Shown: positions 1 to 9,667, counted from the first letter of the stretch. The stretch is 64,000 bases of DNA from Flavobacteriaceae bacterium (GCA_017852395.1 JAFMLE010000002.1:39424-103423); one strand, 5' to 3'. Made by a program: numbers and translations. The notes: generated from the sequence alone by a model not told the origin.

Positions 1-63
1 CGAATTTCTAATTTAAAAAAATGGATTCCAGAGGCACAGGAAAAAATTAAAAAGATGTTTTGA
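1..63 (+). CDS. C-terminal end of an unidentified protein (cut by window start)
   Basis: Frame 1 is open from the first base to a TGA at 61-63 and encodes a 20-residue lysine-rich tail ending KKMF. The fragment is too short to assign to a family. It is read in the same direction as the MFS gene that starts 55 bases later, so the two could be co-transcribed. That it is coding at all is inferred from the open frame and its position. Confidence 0.4.
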   Translation, partial: RISNLKKWIPEAQEKIKKMF

Positions 64-118
64 CACCACAAAGCCTCATCTAAAATGACTACATTAGGCT
101 CACTATAAAACATTTATT

Positions 119-1441
119 GTGAGATTACCGAAGGGAAGTAAAAAATTACTCAATGCATGGGCCTTTTATGATTGGGCCAATTCGGTTTACTCTTTGGTCA
201 TTTCTTCGGCCATATTTCCAATTTATTTTGCCGCACTTTTTGCAGACAATAATCAAATCCAGTTTTTGGGTTATTCGATCAAAAATACCGCAATGATCAG
301 TTTTGTAACGGCTACAGCGTTTGTTTTTGTAGCGTTTATGTCTCCTCTTCTCTCCGGTATCGCCGATTATATAGGTAATAAAAAACGTTTTATGAAGTTT
401 TTTGTATACCTGGGTTCGATCTCTTGTGTGGGGTTATATTGGTTTGATTTGGATTCTATTTTTATCGGATTTGGATTTTATTTTCTGGCCCTGATTGGCT
501 TGTGGTCAAGTTTGGTGTTTTATAATTCTTACTTGCCAGACATCGCCTATCCTGAACAGCAGGGTAGTGCCAGTGCTCGTGGTTTTTCTATGGGCTACAT
601 TGGCAGTGTTTTGTTGTTGCTAGTTAACTTGGCCATGGTTATGAACCCCAGTATGTTTGGAATCCCTGGTGAGGGAGGAGCCGCTTCTATGCAAGCAATG
701 AAGTATTCCTTTGTCATGGTGGGTATTTGGTGGGCTGTTTTTAGTCAAATACCTTTTTACTATTTACCCAAGGGTACGCATGATCGAAAAGTTTCGAAGG
801 CAATTCTATGGAATGGTTTCAAAGAATTGCGTCAAGTTTGGTATCAACTTCAAAACCTATCAAACCTAAAACGCTTTTTGCCGGCTTTTTTCATGTACAG
901 CACTGCGCTTCAGACCGTGATGCTCATTGCTGCTTATTTTGGAGAAGAAGAAATCGCTTGGGCCAATAATGATGAAAAAACCATCGGGTTGATTGTTAGT
1001 ATTTTATTAATTCAACTTGTTGCTGTTGTAGGCGCCCAAATAACGGCTTATACCGCCAACAGGATAGGTGATATTCAAACCTTGATCATTATCAATATGA
1101 TATGGGCTGGTTTGTGTGTTTATGCTTATTATGTTACTACACCGGTTCAATTTTATATAGCAGCAGGTTCTGTGGGTATGGTTATGGGTGGTATGCAAGC
1201 ACTCTCTCGAGCGACCTACTCTAAAATGCTGCCCGAAACAGAAGATACTACTTCGTTTTTTAGTTTTTATGACGTTACCGAAAAAATAGGCATCATCATA
1301 GGGATGTCATTATTTGGTATCATTGATCAGATTACTGGGAGTATGCGAAATAGTATTTTGTTTTTTCTGATATTGTTTATTGCAGGTGGATTATTGTTGA
1401 CACAAGTACCACAGTTTAAAAATCGTTTTAGAAAGCACTAA
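119..1441 (+). CDS. MFS transporter, UMF1/Atg22-like family
   Basis: A 440-residue, very hydrophobic protein with about 12 predicted membrane helices. The N-terminal AWAFYDWANSVYS stretch is the signature of the UMF1/Atg22-like branch of the major facilitator superfamily. A cytoplasmic-loop segment around residues 220-245 splits the two halves. The substrate is unknown: fungal Atg22 exports amino acids from the vacuole, but bacterial members are largely uncharacterised. The start is GTG, and no in-frame ATG lies close by. The 3' end overlaps the convergent gene at 1428 by 14 bases, with no terminator between them. Confidence 0.88.
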   Translation: MRLPKGSKKLLNAWAFYDWANSVYSLVISSAIFPIYFAALFADNNQIQFLGYSIKNTAMISFVTATAFVFVAFMSPLLSGIADYIGNKKRFMKFFVYLGSISCVGLYWFDLDSIFIGFGFYFLALIGLWSSLVFYNSYLPDIAYPEQQGSASARGFSMGYIGSVLLLLVNLAMVMNPSMFGIPGEGGAASMQAMKYSFVMVGIWWAVFSQIPFYYLPKGTHDRKVSKAILWNGFKELRQVWYQLQNLSNLKRFLPAFFMYSTALQTVMLIAAYFGEEEIAWANNDEKTIGLIVSILLIQLVAVVGAQITAYTANRIGDIQTLIIINMIWAGLCVYAYYVTTPVQFYIAAGSVGMVMGGMQALSRATYSKMLPETEDTTSFFSFYDVTEKIGIIIGMSLFGIIDQITGSMRNSILFFLILFIAGGLLLTQVPQFKNRFRKH

Positions 1442-2186
1442 CTACTTTACCCGAACCAACTACATTAGACCGGACTTTTAGCCCCCCGTCTTGGTCACAA
1501 TACTTAACGGTGCCGCTACCACTTACTTGGGCGTTTAAACTGCTCAATGCGCAGGTGGTGACTCTACCAGATCCAGATAGTTTGGCGGTTGCAAATGTCG
1601 ATAACAAACCTTTTGCTTCGAGATGGCCAGAACCTGCAAGAGCCATTTCGAGGTTTTCTGTACGTCCTTGAAGTTTCAATTTACCCGAACCGCTTAACTT
1701 GGCTTCTACATCATCACTTTCGATTTGTAGGTTTAGATTTCCTGAACCTGATAATTTGGCTTCAAAAGATTTGGACTTTAGACTAAACTCTGAAGTGATG
1801 TCTCCAGAACCCGAAAGTGTAACCCCATTAATTTCTGAAACAGGTAGGGTGATACGAACCGTTTTGTTGTAGGTGTTGCGCAACTTTGCTTTGTTTTTGT
1901 AGGCAATTTTTAGGGTATTATCTATTACTTTAGTTTCGATCATTTCGAGCTGTTTTGAAGTGCCGTTGAGTGTGATTGTTCCTTCTTTACCAGCTATAAG
2001 TTTTACCTCAAAGGGTCCGCCAACAACAACAGCATCAAAGGTGCCTATTTGCCGTTGTTCTTTTGAGAGCGATCGATCGCTTTTGACCCAGCCACGAGCT
2101 GCGTTATAGGTTGTTTGTTCTTGATTTTGTTGGGCATTGACCAAAATGGTGCAAATGAACATGCTTAGAAATAGGGAAGTTTTCAT
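1428..2186 (-). CDS. exported head-GIN (DUF2807) beta-solenoid protein
   Basis: A 252-residue protein with an N-terminal signal peptide (about residues 1-18, ending VNA). The body matches the head-GIN/DUF2807 family: a FDAVVVGGPFEV entry motif, then seven spaced copies of a GSG turn (LSGSGDI, LSGSGNL, LSGSGKL, LAGSGHL, LSGSGRV, VSGSGTV, VVGSGKV). These form rungs of a right-handed beta-solenoid. Family members are periplasmic or surface proteins of unknown function. It is the last gene of the leftward ECF sigma operon, 11 bases after the related 361-residue solenoid, which suggests an envelope target or sensor role for that regulon (inference). Confidence 0.85.
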   Translation of the reverse strand: MKTSLFLSMFICTILVNAQQNQEQTTYNAARGWVKSDRSLSKEQRQIGTFDAVVVGGPFEVKLIAGKEGTITLNGTSKQLEMIETKVIDNTLKIAYKNKAKLRNTYNKTVRITLPVSEINGVTLSGSGDITSEFSLKSKSFEAKLSGSGNLNLQIESDDVEAKLSGSGKLKLQGRTENLEMALAGSGHLEAKGLLSTFATAKLSGSGRVTTCALSSLNAQVSGSGTVKYCDQDGGLKVRSNVVGSGKVVSAF

Positions 2187-2197
2187 AAAAATGGATT

Positions 2198-3283
2198 TTA
2201 ATTGTTGGTGGCTTTTATTTTTATCGAACCATAGTCAGATTCGATAGTGATTAGCGATTTTCCTTTTGTTAGGTGGTATCCTTCATAATACCGATAGATA
2301 CTGTTTTTAGTGATTTCTTTTTCATAGACCAGAGGCAGCTCAGAGTTAAAACCGCCATAGTCCAAATCGATTTGAAAATCGAAGGCGGCCTCTTGATTGA
2401 TGCCCAATTGTATGCTTGTATAATCTGTATCGATATCTATTTTGTCAAAATCGGGCTCTATTTTTTCAATTTTAAGTGATCCATAATCAGCGTCGATCTC
2501 GAGCGATTTTTTGACCGTACCAATGCGGTAAGAGACATAATCGCCCGTTCCTTTTAGTTCACTAACCGTATTGACAGTAATCTTTCCATAGTCATTATCA
2601 AAGCGCAATGATTCGATACTTCCAAAGTGTGCATCCGTATAATCGGCCTGAAGCGCAATGGATCGGGATTCTCCAATCTCAAAATCGGAATAGTCAGCAT
2701 CAATTTTCCCCGACTTGAGATATTCTATGGTCGAGTTACGGGTGTAGTCCAAATTTATTTCATTGTCATCAGCATTGAGTTCACCGACAATCAATTTACC
2801 GTAATCACAATCAATAGTTGCTCTACCATTGAGTTGATTGAGCGATATGGTGCCATAGTCATTGATAAGATGCACCTGGTTATTGATGGGCAGTTTGATG
2901 GTATAATTGATTTCAAAATCCACAGAACTAGATCCAAAGAAAAAGTTGTTTTTCCATGATTCTTCGATATGGGTAATGGCACTAATACGGTTGGCTTGGG
3001 CATCAAATTCAATTTCGATATCCTCTAGTTTTGATTCGATTTGGCTCATACTATTGCCTTCTACGATAATTTCTACATCGATGACCACTTGCGGTTGATC
3101 CCAGCTGGTAAGATTTACATCACCATATTTGTTGCGAACATGCAACAGGGCATTGTCATTAACGTTAAATTCTTTATGAATTTCACGTTTTACTTTTTCT
3201 TTTTTTGGTACGTCGTTGGCATAACTAAAAAGGGGAACTACAAGTAGGACCAGCAAAAGGGTGTTAAAGTATTTGATTTTCAT
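2198..3283 (-). CDS. exported DUF4097-like beta-solenoid protein with DYG/DYT repeats
   Basis: A 361-residue protein with a clear signal peptide (about residues 1-22, ending FSYA). After a strand-rich N-terminal domain, an Asp-Tyr-(Gly/Ser/Thr) motif recurs roughly every 20 residues (NDYGTI, CDYGKL, ADYSDF, ADYTDA, NDYGKI, ADYGSL, TDYTSI, LDYGGF, SDYGSI). This indicates a ladder-like beta-solenoid of the DUF4097 or putative-adhesin type. No catalytic motif is visible. It overlaps the anti-sigma gene by 20 bases and is almost certainly co-translated with it. An adhesin or envelope-sensor role is inference. Confidence 0.8.
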   Translation of the reverse strand: MKIKYFNTLLLVLLVVPLFSYANDVPKKEKVKREIHKEFNVNDNALLHVRNKYGDVNLTSWDQPQVVIDVEIIVEGNSMSQIESKLEDIEIEFDAQANRISAITHIEESWKNNFFFGSSSVDFEINYTIKLPINNQVHLINDYGTISLNQLNGRATIDCDYGKLIVGELNADDNEINLDYTRNSTIEYLKSGKIDADYSDFEIGESRSIALQADYTDAHFGSIESLRFDNDYGKITVNTVSELKGTGDYVSYRIGTVKKSLEIDADYGSLKIEKIEPDFDKIDIDTDYTSIQLGINQEAAFDFQIDLDYGGFNSELPLVYEKEITKNSIYRYYEGYHLTKGKSLITIESDYGSIKIKATNN

Positions 3284-3791
3284 GATTTTGGTTTTTTAAT
3301 TCGTTTAGGTACGTGTTTAGTTCATTGAGCAGTAAGAGTTGCTCTTGGAGGTTGTCTATCATAGCCGCAATAAGTTTGGGGTGGGCACCATCTTTTGTGA
3401 ACTGTTTGCCTAGGACGTTATAGTCGCTTTGCAGTCGGTTTAATTGCGTTTTGGCATCGCTTAAAACTTTTTCAGAAATCGCAAGGTCAAGTGTGTTCAA
3501 TTTTTCGAGTTGAAGGTTGATGGTTTTGGTAAAGTACTGTTCGGTTTGAAAAAAATCTTCCATTTCTGGTGTTGCTGGACGCTTCAAAAGCAGTAGACTT
3601 CCTCCCAAGGAGACCAATAAAAGGGCCACGGCAGCGCTCTTTAACAAAAAGGGGAGTCGTCGAACTTTTCTTCCTTGATCTATTCGTCTTAGAAAACGTT
3701 GTTCGTGGCCCATAGGTAGGGATTGCTCTGGAAAGGCGAGTCGAAACCGCTCAAATAAGGGATCTTTTTCTTTATTATGTTGTTTTTTCAT
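3264..3791 (-). CDS. putative membrane anti-sigma factor
   Basis: A 175-residue protein with a charged cytoplasmic N-terminus (about residues 1-46), one hydrophobic segment (about 48-68, SAAVALLLVSLGGSLLLL) and an extracytoplasmic C-terminal part rich in Leu, Gln and Glu that probably forms helices or a coiled coil. The gene lies directly downstream of an ECF sigma gene and overlaps it by 17 bases, the usual place for the cognate anti-sigma factor. No zinc-binding HxxxCxxC anti-sigma motif is present, so it is not a ZAS-type protein. Function rests on topology and context rather than a recognised domain. Confidence 0.65.
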   Translation of the reverse strand: MKKQHNKEKDPLFERFRLAFPEQSLPMGHEQRFLRRIDQGRKVRRLPFLLKSAAVALLLVSLGGSLLLLKRPATPEMEDFFQTEQYFTKTINLQLEKLNTLDLAISEKVLSDAKTQLNRLQSDYNVLGKQFTKDGAHPKLIAAMIDNLQEQLLLLNELNTYLNELKNQNHENQIL

Positions 3792-4335
3792 TTTTAGAAA
3801 GGGTGTCTAGTTTGATCCTCAGTTGTTCACGTGCTCGAGAAAGACTGGTTCTGCAGTTGGCATAACTAATGTTTAGAAAAGCGCTAATTTCTTCATGATC
3901 ATAGCCTTCCAAATAGTACAGCTTGAGCAAGAGGGCCTGTTTGGGTTTTAACAAGTCCAACGCCTTAAGCAGATTTTGTGTTTCCGAAGCGGGTTCTTCC
4001 TCCGCTTCCTGCGTATCAGCTTTGGTGGTTTCGATGTTTAATTCTTGAGTATTAAATTTATTTTCACGGTTATAGAGGGTAATACTTTTATTGATTACAA
4101 TTTTTTTGAGCCATCCTCCAAACTGATCTTTGCCACTATACTGCTTGAGTTTTGAAAACGCTTTGACAAAACTTTCTTGTATCGCATCTTCTGCCAGCAT
4201 AGGATCTTTTAGAATATTAAGTGCGGTATGGTACATCATTTTACTGAATCGATTATAAAGTTCAACTTGCGCATTAGTGTTTTTACGTTTACACGCAGCG
4301 ATGATAACATCGATGTTTTCTTTTTTAAAGTTCAA
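3775..4335 (-). CDS. ECF-type RNA polymerase sigma factor
   Basis: A 186-residue protein with the two ECF domains: sigma region 2 (about residues 20-95, including AEDAIQESFVKAF and GWLKKIVIN) and region 4 helix-turn-helix (about 120-175, LLLKLYYLEGYDHEEISAFL). An acidic linker joins them. The only near-N-terminal start in this frame is TTG at 4335, since an in-frame TAA lies six codons upstream. It heads a four-gene leftward operon with a membrane anti-sigma and two exported solenoid proteins, so it probably responds to an envelope signal. A possible ECF-type autoregulatory promoter lies just upstream. Confidence 0.92.
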   Translation of the reverse strand: MNFKKENIDVIIAACKRKNTNAQVELYNRFSKMMYHTALNILKDPMLAEDAIQESFVKAFSKLKQYSGKDQFGGWLKKIVINKSITLYNRENKFNTQELNIETTKADTQEAEEEPASETQNLLKALDLLKPKQALLLKLYYLEGYDHEEISAFLNISYANCRTSLSRAREQLRIKLDTLSKNEKTT

Positions 4336-4350
4336 GTTGACGACTCGGTT

Positions 4351-4385
4351 TTATATTAAGACCTCAATTTAGTTACGATGTTACA
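4351..4385 (-). promoter_or_regulatory. candidate ECF-type autoregulatory promoter
   Basis: Read on the minus strand, a TGTAAC element is followed about 16 bases later by GGTCTTAATATAA, 15-20 bases upstream of the sigma gene TTG start. The AAC plus GTC arrangement resembles promoters read by ECF sigma factors. It is a match by eye only, with no consensus for this specific factor. Confidence 0.3.
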
Positions 4386-4500
4386 ATTTTATGTTGGCAT
4401 AACTCTTGAATATATATTAGACGCCATTCTATTTGAGGTGTAAAGCCCTAAAATGGAATTGTAAATGCAAAAATAACTGACACACTGACATAAAAAAACG

Positions 4501-6963
4501 ATGGCTAAATCTATTTTTGGTTCTTTAGACAATTTGTCATTACAAGATATTGAAGCAGATGCTGAATTGATTCCTTTGATGACTTCAGAGGACGAAGAAG
4601 CACTTCAAAATGAAGCATTACCCAATTCACTCCCTATTTTACCGTTGCGCAATACCGTACTTTTTCCTGGGGTTGTAATACCCATAACGGCAGGTCGCGA
4701 TAAATCCATTCAACTTATAAAAGACGCCAATGCCGGTGATAAAGTCATTGGAGTGGTCGCCCAAAAAGAGGATAAGGTAGAAAACCCAACAGGAAAAGAC
4801 ATTCACAATTTGGGAACTGTAGCCCAAATTTTGAGGGTTCTCAAAATGCCAGACGGCAATACCACAGTCATTATACAAGGAAAAAAACGGTTCAAAATCA
4901 ATGAAATCCTCACCGAAGACCCCTATCTAAAAGCAACCATAGCAGAGGTTCCCGAAACCACAATAGATCTTCAAGGTAAAGAGTTTCAGGCGGTCATAGA
5001 CTCGGTCAAAGAGCTTGCACTGCAGATCATCCAAGAAAACCCCAATATCCCATCCGAAGCGTCATTTGCCATCAAAAACATTCAAAGCCCTTCGTTTTTG
5101 ATCAACTTTGTGTCTTCCAATCTCAACTTACCGGTTCACGAAAAACAAGAAATTCTAAAATTAGAAAGTCTTCATGAGCGTGCTTTGATCTGTCTCAAAC
5201 ACATGAATAATGAATATCAAAAGTTGGCACTCAAAAATGACATTCAAAGTCGTGTACGAACCGATCTCGATCAGCAACAACGCGAATATTATCTGCACCA
5301 ACAGCTCAAAACTATTCAAGAAGAACTTGGGGGCGTCTCTTACGAAGAAGAACTCGATGAGATGCGTGATCGCGCAAAAAAAATGAAATGGGACGATGCT
5401 ACTGCCCAACATTTTGACAAAGAAATTGGCCGATTGCAGCGCATGAACCCTCAAGTAGCCGAATATTCGATTCAACGAAACTACCTCGATCTACTGCTTG
5501 ATCTTCCTTGGAACGAATTTTCAAAAGATCGTTTTGACCTCAAAAAAGCTACAAAGATTTTGGATCGAGACCATTATGGCCTTGAGGAAGTCAAAAAACG
5601 AATCATCGAATATTTGGCCGTTTTGAAGCTTCGTAATGATATGAAATCACCGATCCTTTGCCTTTATGGCCCTCCGGGTGTCGGAAAAACCTCATTAGGA
5701 AAATCGATTGCCGAGGCCTTAGGGCGCTCCTATGTTAGAATTTCACTAGGAGGTATGCGCGACGAAGCCGAAATACGAGGCCATCGCAAAACCTATATAG
5801 GCGCACTACCAGGCCGGATCATTCAAAGTCTTAAAAAGGCCAAAACGGCTAACCCTGTTTTTGTCCTTGACGAAATTGATAAATTGGCAAACGGCGTCCA
5901 AGGGGACCCTGCAGCAGCTTTGTTGGAGGTTTTAGATCCCGAACAAAACAACGCTTTTTATGACAACTATCTCGAAATAGGATTTGACCTTTCCAAAGTT
6001 ATGTTTGTTGCTACGGCCAATAGCCTCGCACCGATTCATCCAGCATTGCGCGACCGGATGGAGATCATCGATGTTAGTGGTTATACACAAGAAGAAAAAG
6101 TTGCCATCGCTCAACGCCATTTGTTGCCCAAGCAACTCAAAGAGCACGGCATCGATAAGCTTCAATTGAAGTTGACGACTCCTACCTTAAAAACCCTTAT
6201 TCAAAATTACACCCGTGAATCGGGGGTGCGTGGACTCGAAAAACAAGTCGCTAAAGTGGTACGTTATGTAGCCAAGTCCATCGCAATGGAAGAGCAGTAC
6301 ATACAAAATCCAAAACCCGAAGATTTAAATACCATTATTGGCCCCCAAAAAGTGTTTCATGATTTATACGAAAACAACCAAGTGGCAGGCGTTGTAACCG
6401 GATTGGCTTGGACTTCGGTAGGCGGGGATATATTGTTTATAGAATCGGCACTTGCAAAGGGAAAAGGCTTGCTCAACATCACGGGCAACCTCGGAAAGGT
6501 CATGAAAGAGTCTGCAACGATTGCGCTAGAATATCTCAAAGCCAATGCAGATCGGCTTAAAATAGCGGGCTTTGCTTTTGATCAATACGACATCCATATA
6601 CATGTCCCAGAGGGTGCAACACCAAAGGATGGCCCAAGTGCGGGGATAACAATGCTTACGTCGCTTTTTTCGCTAATCACTCAAAAAAGAGTTAAGAAAA
6701 ACCTAGCAATGACCGGGGAGATTACCCTCAGAGGTCGTGTGTTACCCGTTGGAGGCATAAAAGAAAAAATTCTAGCTGCCAAACGGGCAAAAATCAAAGA
6801 AATCATCCTTTGTTATAAAAACAAAAAGGACATTGATGTAATTAAACCAAGCGATCTCAAGGGCCTAACATTTCATTATGTCGAAACCATGGAAGAAGTA
6901 TTGAGTCTCGCGATTACGGACCAAAAAGTGGTTCATCCCAAAAAACTGTTTAAAGCCAATTAG
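4501..6963 (+). CDS. lon: ATP-dependent protease La (Lon)
   Basis: An 820-residue cytoplasmic AAA+ serine protease that degrades misfolded and regulatory proteins. Domain order: N-terminal substrate-binding LON domain (about 45-240), AAA+ module with Walker A GPPGVGKT at 390-397 and Walker B FVLDEID, then the protease domain with PKDGPSAG (catalytic Ser713) and GGIKEK (catalytic Lys756), spaced as in E. coli Ser679/Lys722. The length is typical with a short acidic N-terminal extension of the Bacteroidota type. It starts with ATG and stands alone on its own transcript start, divergent from the ECF sigma operon; cmk follows after 22 bases. Confidence 0.98.
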   Translation: MAKSIFGSLDNLSLQDIEADAELIPLMTSEDEEALQNEALPNSLPILPLRNTVLFPGVVIPITAGRDKSIQLIKDANAGDKVIGVVAQKEDKVENPTGKDIHNLGTVAQILRVLKMPDGNTTVIIQGKKRFKINEILTEDPYLKATIAEVPETTIDLQGKEFQAVIDSVKELALQIIQENPNIPSEASFAIKNIQSPSFLINFVSSNLNLPVHEKQEILKLESLHERALICLKHMNNEYQKLALKNDIQSRVRTDLDQQQREYYLHQQLKTIQEELGGVSYEEELDEMRDRAKKMKWDDATAQHFDKEIGRLQRMNPQVAEYSIQRNYLDLLLDLPWNEFSKDRFDLKKATKILDRDHYGLEEVKKRIIEYLAVLKLRNDMKSPILCLYGPPGVGKTSLGKSIAEALGRSYVRISLGGMRDEAEIRGHRKTYIGALPGRIIQSLKKAKTANPVFVLDEIDKLANGVQGDPAAALLEVLDPEQNNAFYDNYLEIGFDLSKVMFVATANSLAPIHPALRDRMEIIDVSGYTQEEKVAIAQRHLLPKQLKEHGIDKLQLKLTTPTLKTLIQNYTRESGVRGLEKQVAKVVRYVAKSIAMEEQYIQNPKPEDLNTIIGPQKVFHDLYENNQVAGVVTGLAWTSVGGDILFIESALAKGKGLLNITGNLGKVMKESATIALEYLKANADRLKIAGFAFDQYDIHIHVPEGATPKDGPSAGITMLTSLFSLITQKRVKKNLAMTGEITLRGRVLPVGGIKEKILAAKRAKIKEIILCYKNKKDIDVIKPSDLKGLTFHYVETMEEVLSLAITDQKVVHPKKLFKAN

Positions 6964-6985
6964 AAATTGCGCACTATCTTTGGGT

Positions 6986-7669
6986 ATGCAAAAAATCATC
7001 ATTGCCATTGACGGATTGGCCGCAACGGGTAAAAGCACACAAGCCAAAAAGCTTGCTTCCTATCTCGGATATCGTTATATAGATAGCGGAGCCATGTATC
7101 GGGCAATCACATTTTTTGCATTGCAAAACAATTGGTGTCAAGACACTAATAATTGCGATGAAAAGGCGCTTATCGCCGCTTTGCCCAATGTGCAATTGGA
7201 TTTTTTACCAGATGCTACTGGCAAAAGTGTTCTACACCTCAATGGAACAAATATTGACAACGAAATTCGAAGTATGGCTGTATCAAAATGGGTAAGTACC
7301 ATAGCTGCCATCCCTGAAGTCAGAACATTTTTGGTCGCCCAACAACGTGCAATATCCGCACAAAAAGCAATTGTCATGGACGGTCGTGATATAGGAACCG
7401 TCGTTTTTCCAGATGCAGAATTAAAATTCTTCTTTACGGCCCGCCCCGAAATTCGTGCTCAACGCCGGTTCGAAGAATTGCAAGCAATCGATCCCGACAT
7501 CACTTTTCAACAAGTACTTGAAAATGTTGTTGAACGCGATCAAAAAGACAGCAACAGAAAAACTTCACCGCTTATAAAGGCCTCAGATGCTATAGAAATT
7601 GATGTTTCGGACCAAAATGTTTCTGCCGTCTTCCAATTATTGTTACGCTACTTGCCAACAAATCAGTGA
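6986..7669 (+). CDS. cmk: (d)CMP kinase
   Basis: A 227-residue cytidylate kinase that phosphorylates CMP and dCMP with ATP in pyrimidine nucleotide recycling. The N-terminal P-loop is IAIDGLAATGKST; the family motifs YIDSGAMYRAIT, MDGRDIGTVVFPDAELKFFFTA and RDQKDSNRKTSPL follow in order. The track opens at a TTG (6980), but ATG at 6986 gives the usual MQKIIIAIDG start and is preferred. The following gene is rpsA, the same cmk-rpsA pairing found in many bacteria, although rpsA here also has its own promoter. Confidence 0.96.
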   Translation: MQKIIIAIDGLAATGKSTQAKKLASYLGYRYIDSGAMYRAITFFALQNNWCQDTNNCDEKALIAALPNVQLDFLPDATGKSVLHLNGTNIDNEIRSMAVSKWVSTIAAIPEVRTFLVAQQRAISAQKAIVMDGRDIGTVVFPDAELKFFFTARPEIRAQRRFEELQAIDPDITFQQVLENVVERDQKDSNRKTSPLIKASDAIEIDVSDQNVSAVFQLLLRYLPTNQ

Positions 7670-7684
7670 TTTTTTGTTTTAATA

Positions 7685-7715
7685 TTTGTCTTTCAACGAA
7701 TTAATGGTACTTTTG
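7685..7715 (+). promoter_or_regulatory. rpsA promoter (Bacteroidota consensus)
   Basis: TTTG at 7685-7688 and TACTTTTG at 7708-7715 are separated by 19 bases, matching the Bacteroidota -33/-7 consensus TTG-N(17-23)-TAnnTTTG. Transcription would start near 7721, leaving a leader of about 100 bases before the rpsA ATG. Confidence 0.6.
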
Positions 7716-7767
7716 CAGACCTATTGAGCGAAGTGAAGGGCAATAGCATTAACCGTTTTAAAATCAC

Positions 7768-7805
7768 TTCTAAATTTTGAGCCTAACCCTCACCAAAATT
7801 TAGAA
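7768..7805 (+). promoter_or_regulatory. rpsA 5' leader hairpin, possible autoregulatory element
   Basis: TTCTAAATTTTG and CAAAATTTAGAA form a perfect 12-base inverted repeat around a 14-base loop, ending 18 bases before the rpsA ATG. No U-tract follows, so it does not look like a terminator. S1 represses its own translation through leader structure in gammaproteobacteria; a similar role here is inference. Confidence 0.45.
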
Positions 7806-7823
7806 TACAAAAACCACTCAGCC

Positions 7824-9647
7824 ATGGCTGAAAAGAAAACCACAAAAGCAGCAACTACCGAAGCGGCTGCAACAGAAGCCCCACAAGCAGCTCCGGCTGC
7901 TGAAAACCCACAAGCATTTTTAGACAATTTCAACTGGCACAACTACGAAGAAGGAATTGAGGTTATCGAAGAAAAGCAACTTCAAGAATTTGAAAAGTTA
8001 GTTACAGAAAATTTTGTTGACACTGCTGACGAAGACGTTATTGAAGGCGTTGTAGCACATCTGACAGATCGGGAAGCAATTATTGATATCAATGCAAAAT
8101 CTGAGGGGGTTATTTCATTAAATGAATTTAGATACAACCCAGACCTCAAAGTAGGCGACAAAGTTGAAGTTGTTGTTGATACTCGAGAAGATCGTACAGG
8201 TCAATTGGTACTTTCTCACCGCAAGGCACGTGTTATCAAAGCTTGGGATCGTGTAAACAACGCACATGAAAATGGAGAAGTCGTTAACGGATTTGTAAAA
8301 TGCAGAACCAAAGGCGGTATGATTGTCGATGTTTTCGGTATCGAAGCATTCTTACCCGGTTCTCAAATTGATGTAAAACCAATCCGCGACTACGATCAAT
8401 ATGTGAATAAAACAATGGAATTTAAGGTGGTAAAAATCAACCACGAATTCAAAAACGTTGTTGTATCTCACAAAGCCCTTATCGAAGCCGATATCGAAGA
8501 GCAGAAAAAAGAAATTATTTCGCAACTCGAAAAAGGTCAAGTACTTGAAGGTACGGTTAAAAACATCACATCTTATGGTGTGTTTATTGACCTTGGTGGC
8601 GTAGATGGATTGATCCATATTACAGATCTTTCTTGGAGTCGTATCAATCATCCTAACGAAATTTTAGAACTCGACCAAGTACTCAACGTTGTTATTCTTG
8701 ACTTTGATGATAACAAATCGCGTATCCAATTGGGTCTAAAACAATTGAGTGAGCATCCATGGGACAAACTCAGTGAAAACGTCAAAGAAGGAGAAAAAGT
8801 AAAAGGTAAAGTAGTAGTCATCGCAGACTACGGTGCTTTTATCGAAATTGAAGACGGTGTAGAAGGCCTTGTACATGTTTCTGAAATGTCTTGGTCAACT
8901 CACTTACGCTCTGCTCAAGATTTTGTCAACGTCGGTGACGAAGTAGAAGCCGTTGTTCTTACCCTTGATCGTGAAACACGAAAAATGTCGTTGGGGATCA
9001 AACAACTCACTACAGATCCATGGACTGATATTACCTCAAAATATCCTGTCGGATCCAACCATAAAGGAACCGTTCGTAATTTCACCAACTTTGGTGTTTT
9101 TGTAGAACTTGAAGAAGGTATCGACGGCTTAGTCTATATCTCTGACTTGTCGTGGACTAAGAAGATTAAGCACCCATCCGAAATGCTTACAATTGGTGAT
9201 ACACTCGAAGTAGTGGTTCTTGAATTGGATGTAGAGGGTCGAAAGTTGAGCCTAGGTCACAAACAGACCAAAGACAACCCTTGGGACAAATATCAAAAAG
9301 AATTTGGTATCGATACCGTACACAAAGCAGCGCTTACCGACATTGTAGATAAAGGGGCAACCATTACCTTCAATGAAGATATCGTAGCTTTTGTACCTGC
9401 TCGTCATATGGAGAAAGAAGACGGGTCTAAACTTGCTAAAGGAGAAGAAGTAGAATTTAAAATCATTGAGTTTAACAAAGATTTTAAACGTGTAGTAGCT
9501 TCTCATACAGCCTTGTTTAGAGAGCAAGAACGCGAAAACATCAAAAAGGCAGCCCGCAATGTGGCTTCTAACAACAGTGAGAAAACCACCCTTGGCGATT
9601 TAGATGCTTTAGCAGATTTAAAAGAAAAAATGGATAACGAAGGATAA
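7824..9647 (+). CDS. rpsA: 30S ribosomal protein S1
   Basis: A 607-residue RNA-binding protein of the small ribosomal subunit. After an Ala/Thr/Glu-rich N-terminal extension of about 35 residues come six S1 (OB-fold) repeats, at about residues 65-135, 150-220, 235-310, 320-395, 405-480 and 490-560. Repeats 3-5 carry the typical YGVFIDLGGVDGLIHITDLSW-like core; repeats 1, 2 and 6 are more divergent, as in other S1 proteins. Translation starts at ATG without a visible Shine-Dalgarno, usual in this phylum. It has its own promoter, a leader hairpin and a strong downstream terminator. Confidence 0.98.
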   Translation: MAEKKTTKAATTEAAATEAPQAAPAAENPQAFLDNFNWHNYEEGIEVIEEKQLQEFEKLVTENFVDTADEDVIEGVVAHLTDREAIIDINAKSEGVISLNEFRYNPDLKVGDKVEVVVDTREDRTGQLVLSHRKARVIKAWDRVNNAHENGEVVNGFVKCRTKGGMIVDVFGIEAFLPGSQIDVKPIRDYDQYVNKTMEFKVVKINHEFKNVVVSHKALIEADIEEQKKEIISQLEKGQVLEGTVKNITSYGVFIDLGGVDGLIHITDLSWSRINHPNEILELDQVLNVVILDFDDNKSRIQLGLKQLSEHPWDKLSENVKEGEKVKGKVVVIADYGAFIEIEDGVEGLVHVSEMSWSTHLRSAQDFVNVGDEVEAVVLTLDRETRKMSLGIKQLTTDPWTDITSKYPVGSNHKGTVRNFTNFGVFVELEEGIDGLVYISDLSWTKKIKHPSEMLTIGDTLEVVVLELDVEGRKLSLGHKQTKDNPWDKYQKEFGIDTVHKAALTDIVDKGATITFNEDIVAFVPARHMEKEDGSKLAKGEEVEFKIIEFNKDFKRVVASHTALFREQERENIKKAARNVASNNSEKTTLGDLDALADLKEKMDNEG

Positions 9648-9667
9648 ACTTCGTATTACAATTTTTG

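Noticed and set aside
2198-3283. Repeats in the DYG protein as DNA-level tandem repeats or CRISPR-like array
   Set aside because: The periodicity is at protein level with degenerate codons; there are no identical DNA repeats with unique spacers. No CRISPR array is seen anywhere in the window.
7768-7805. rpsA leader hairpin as a terminator of cmk
   Set aside because: No T-run follows the stem, and it lies downstream of a good promoter within the rpsA leader.
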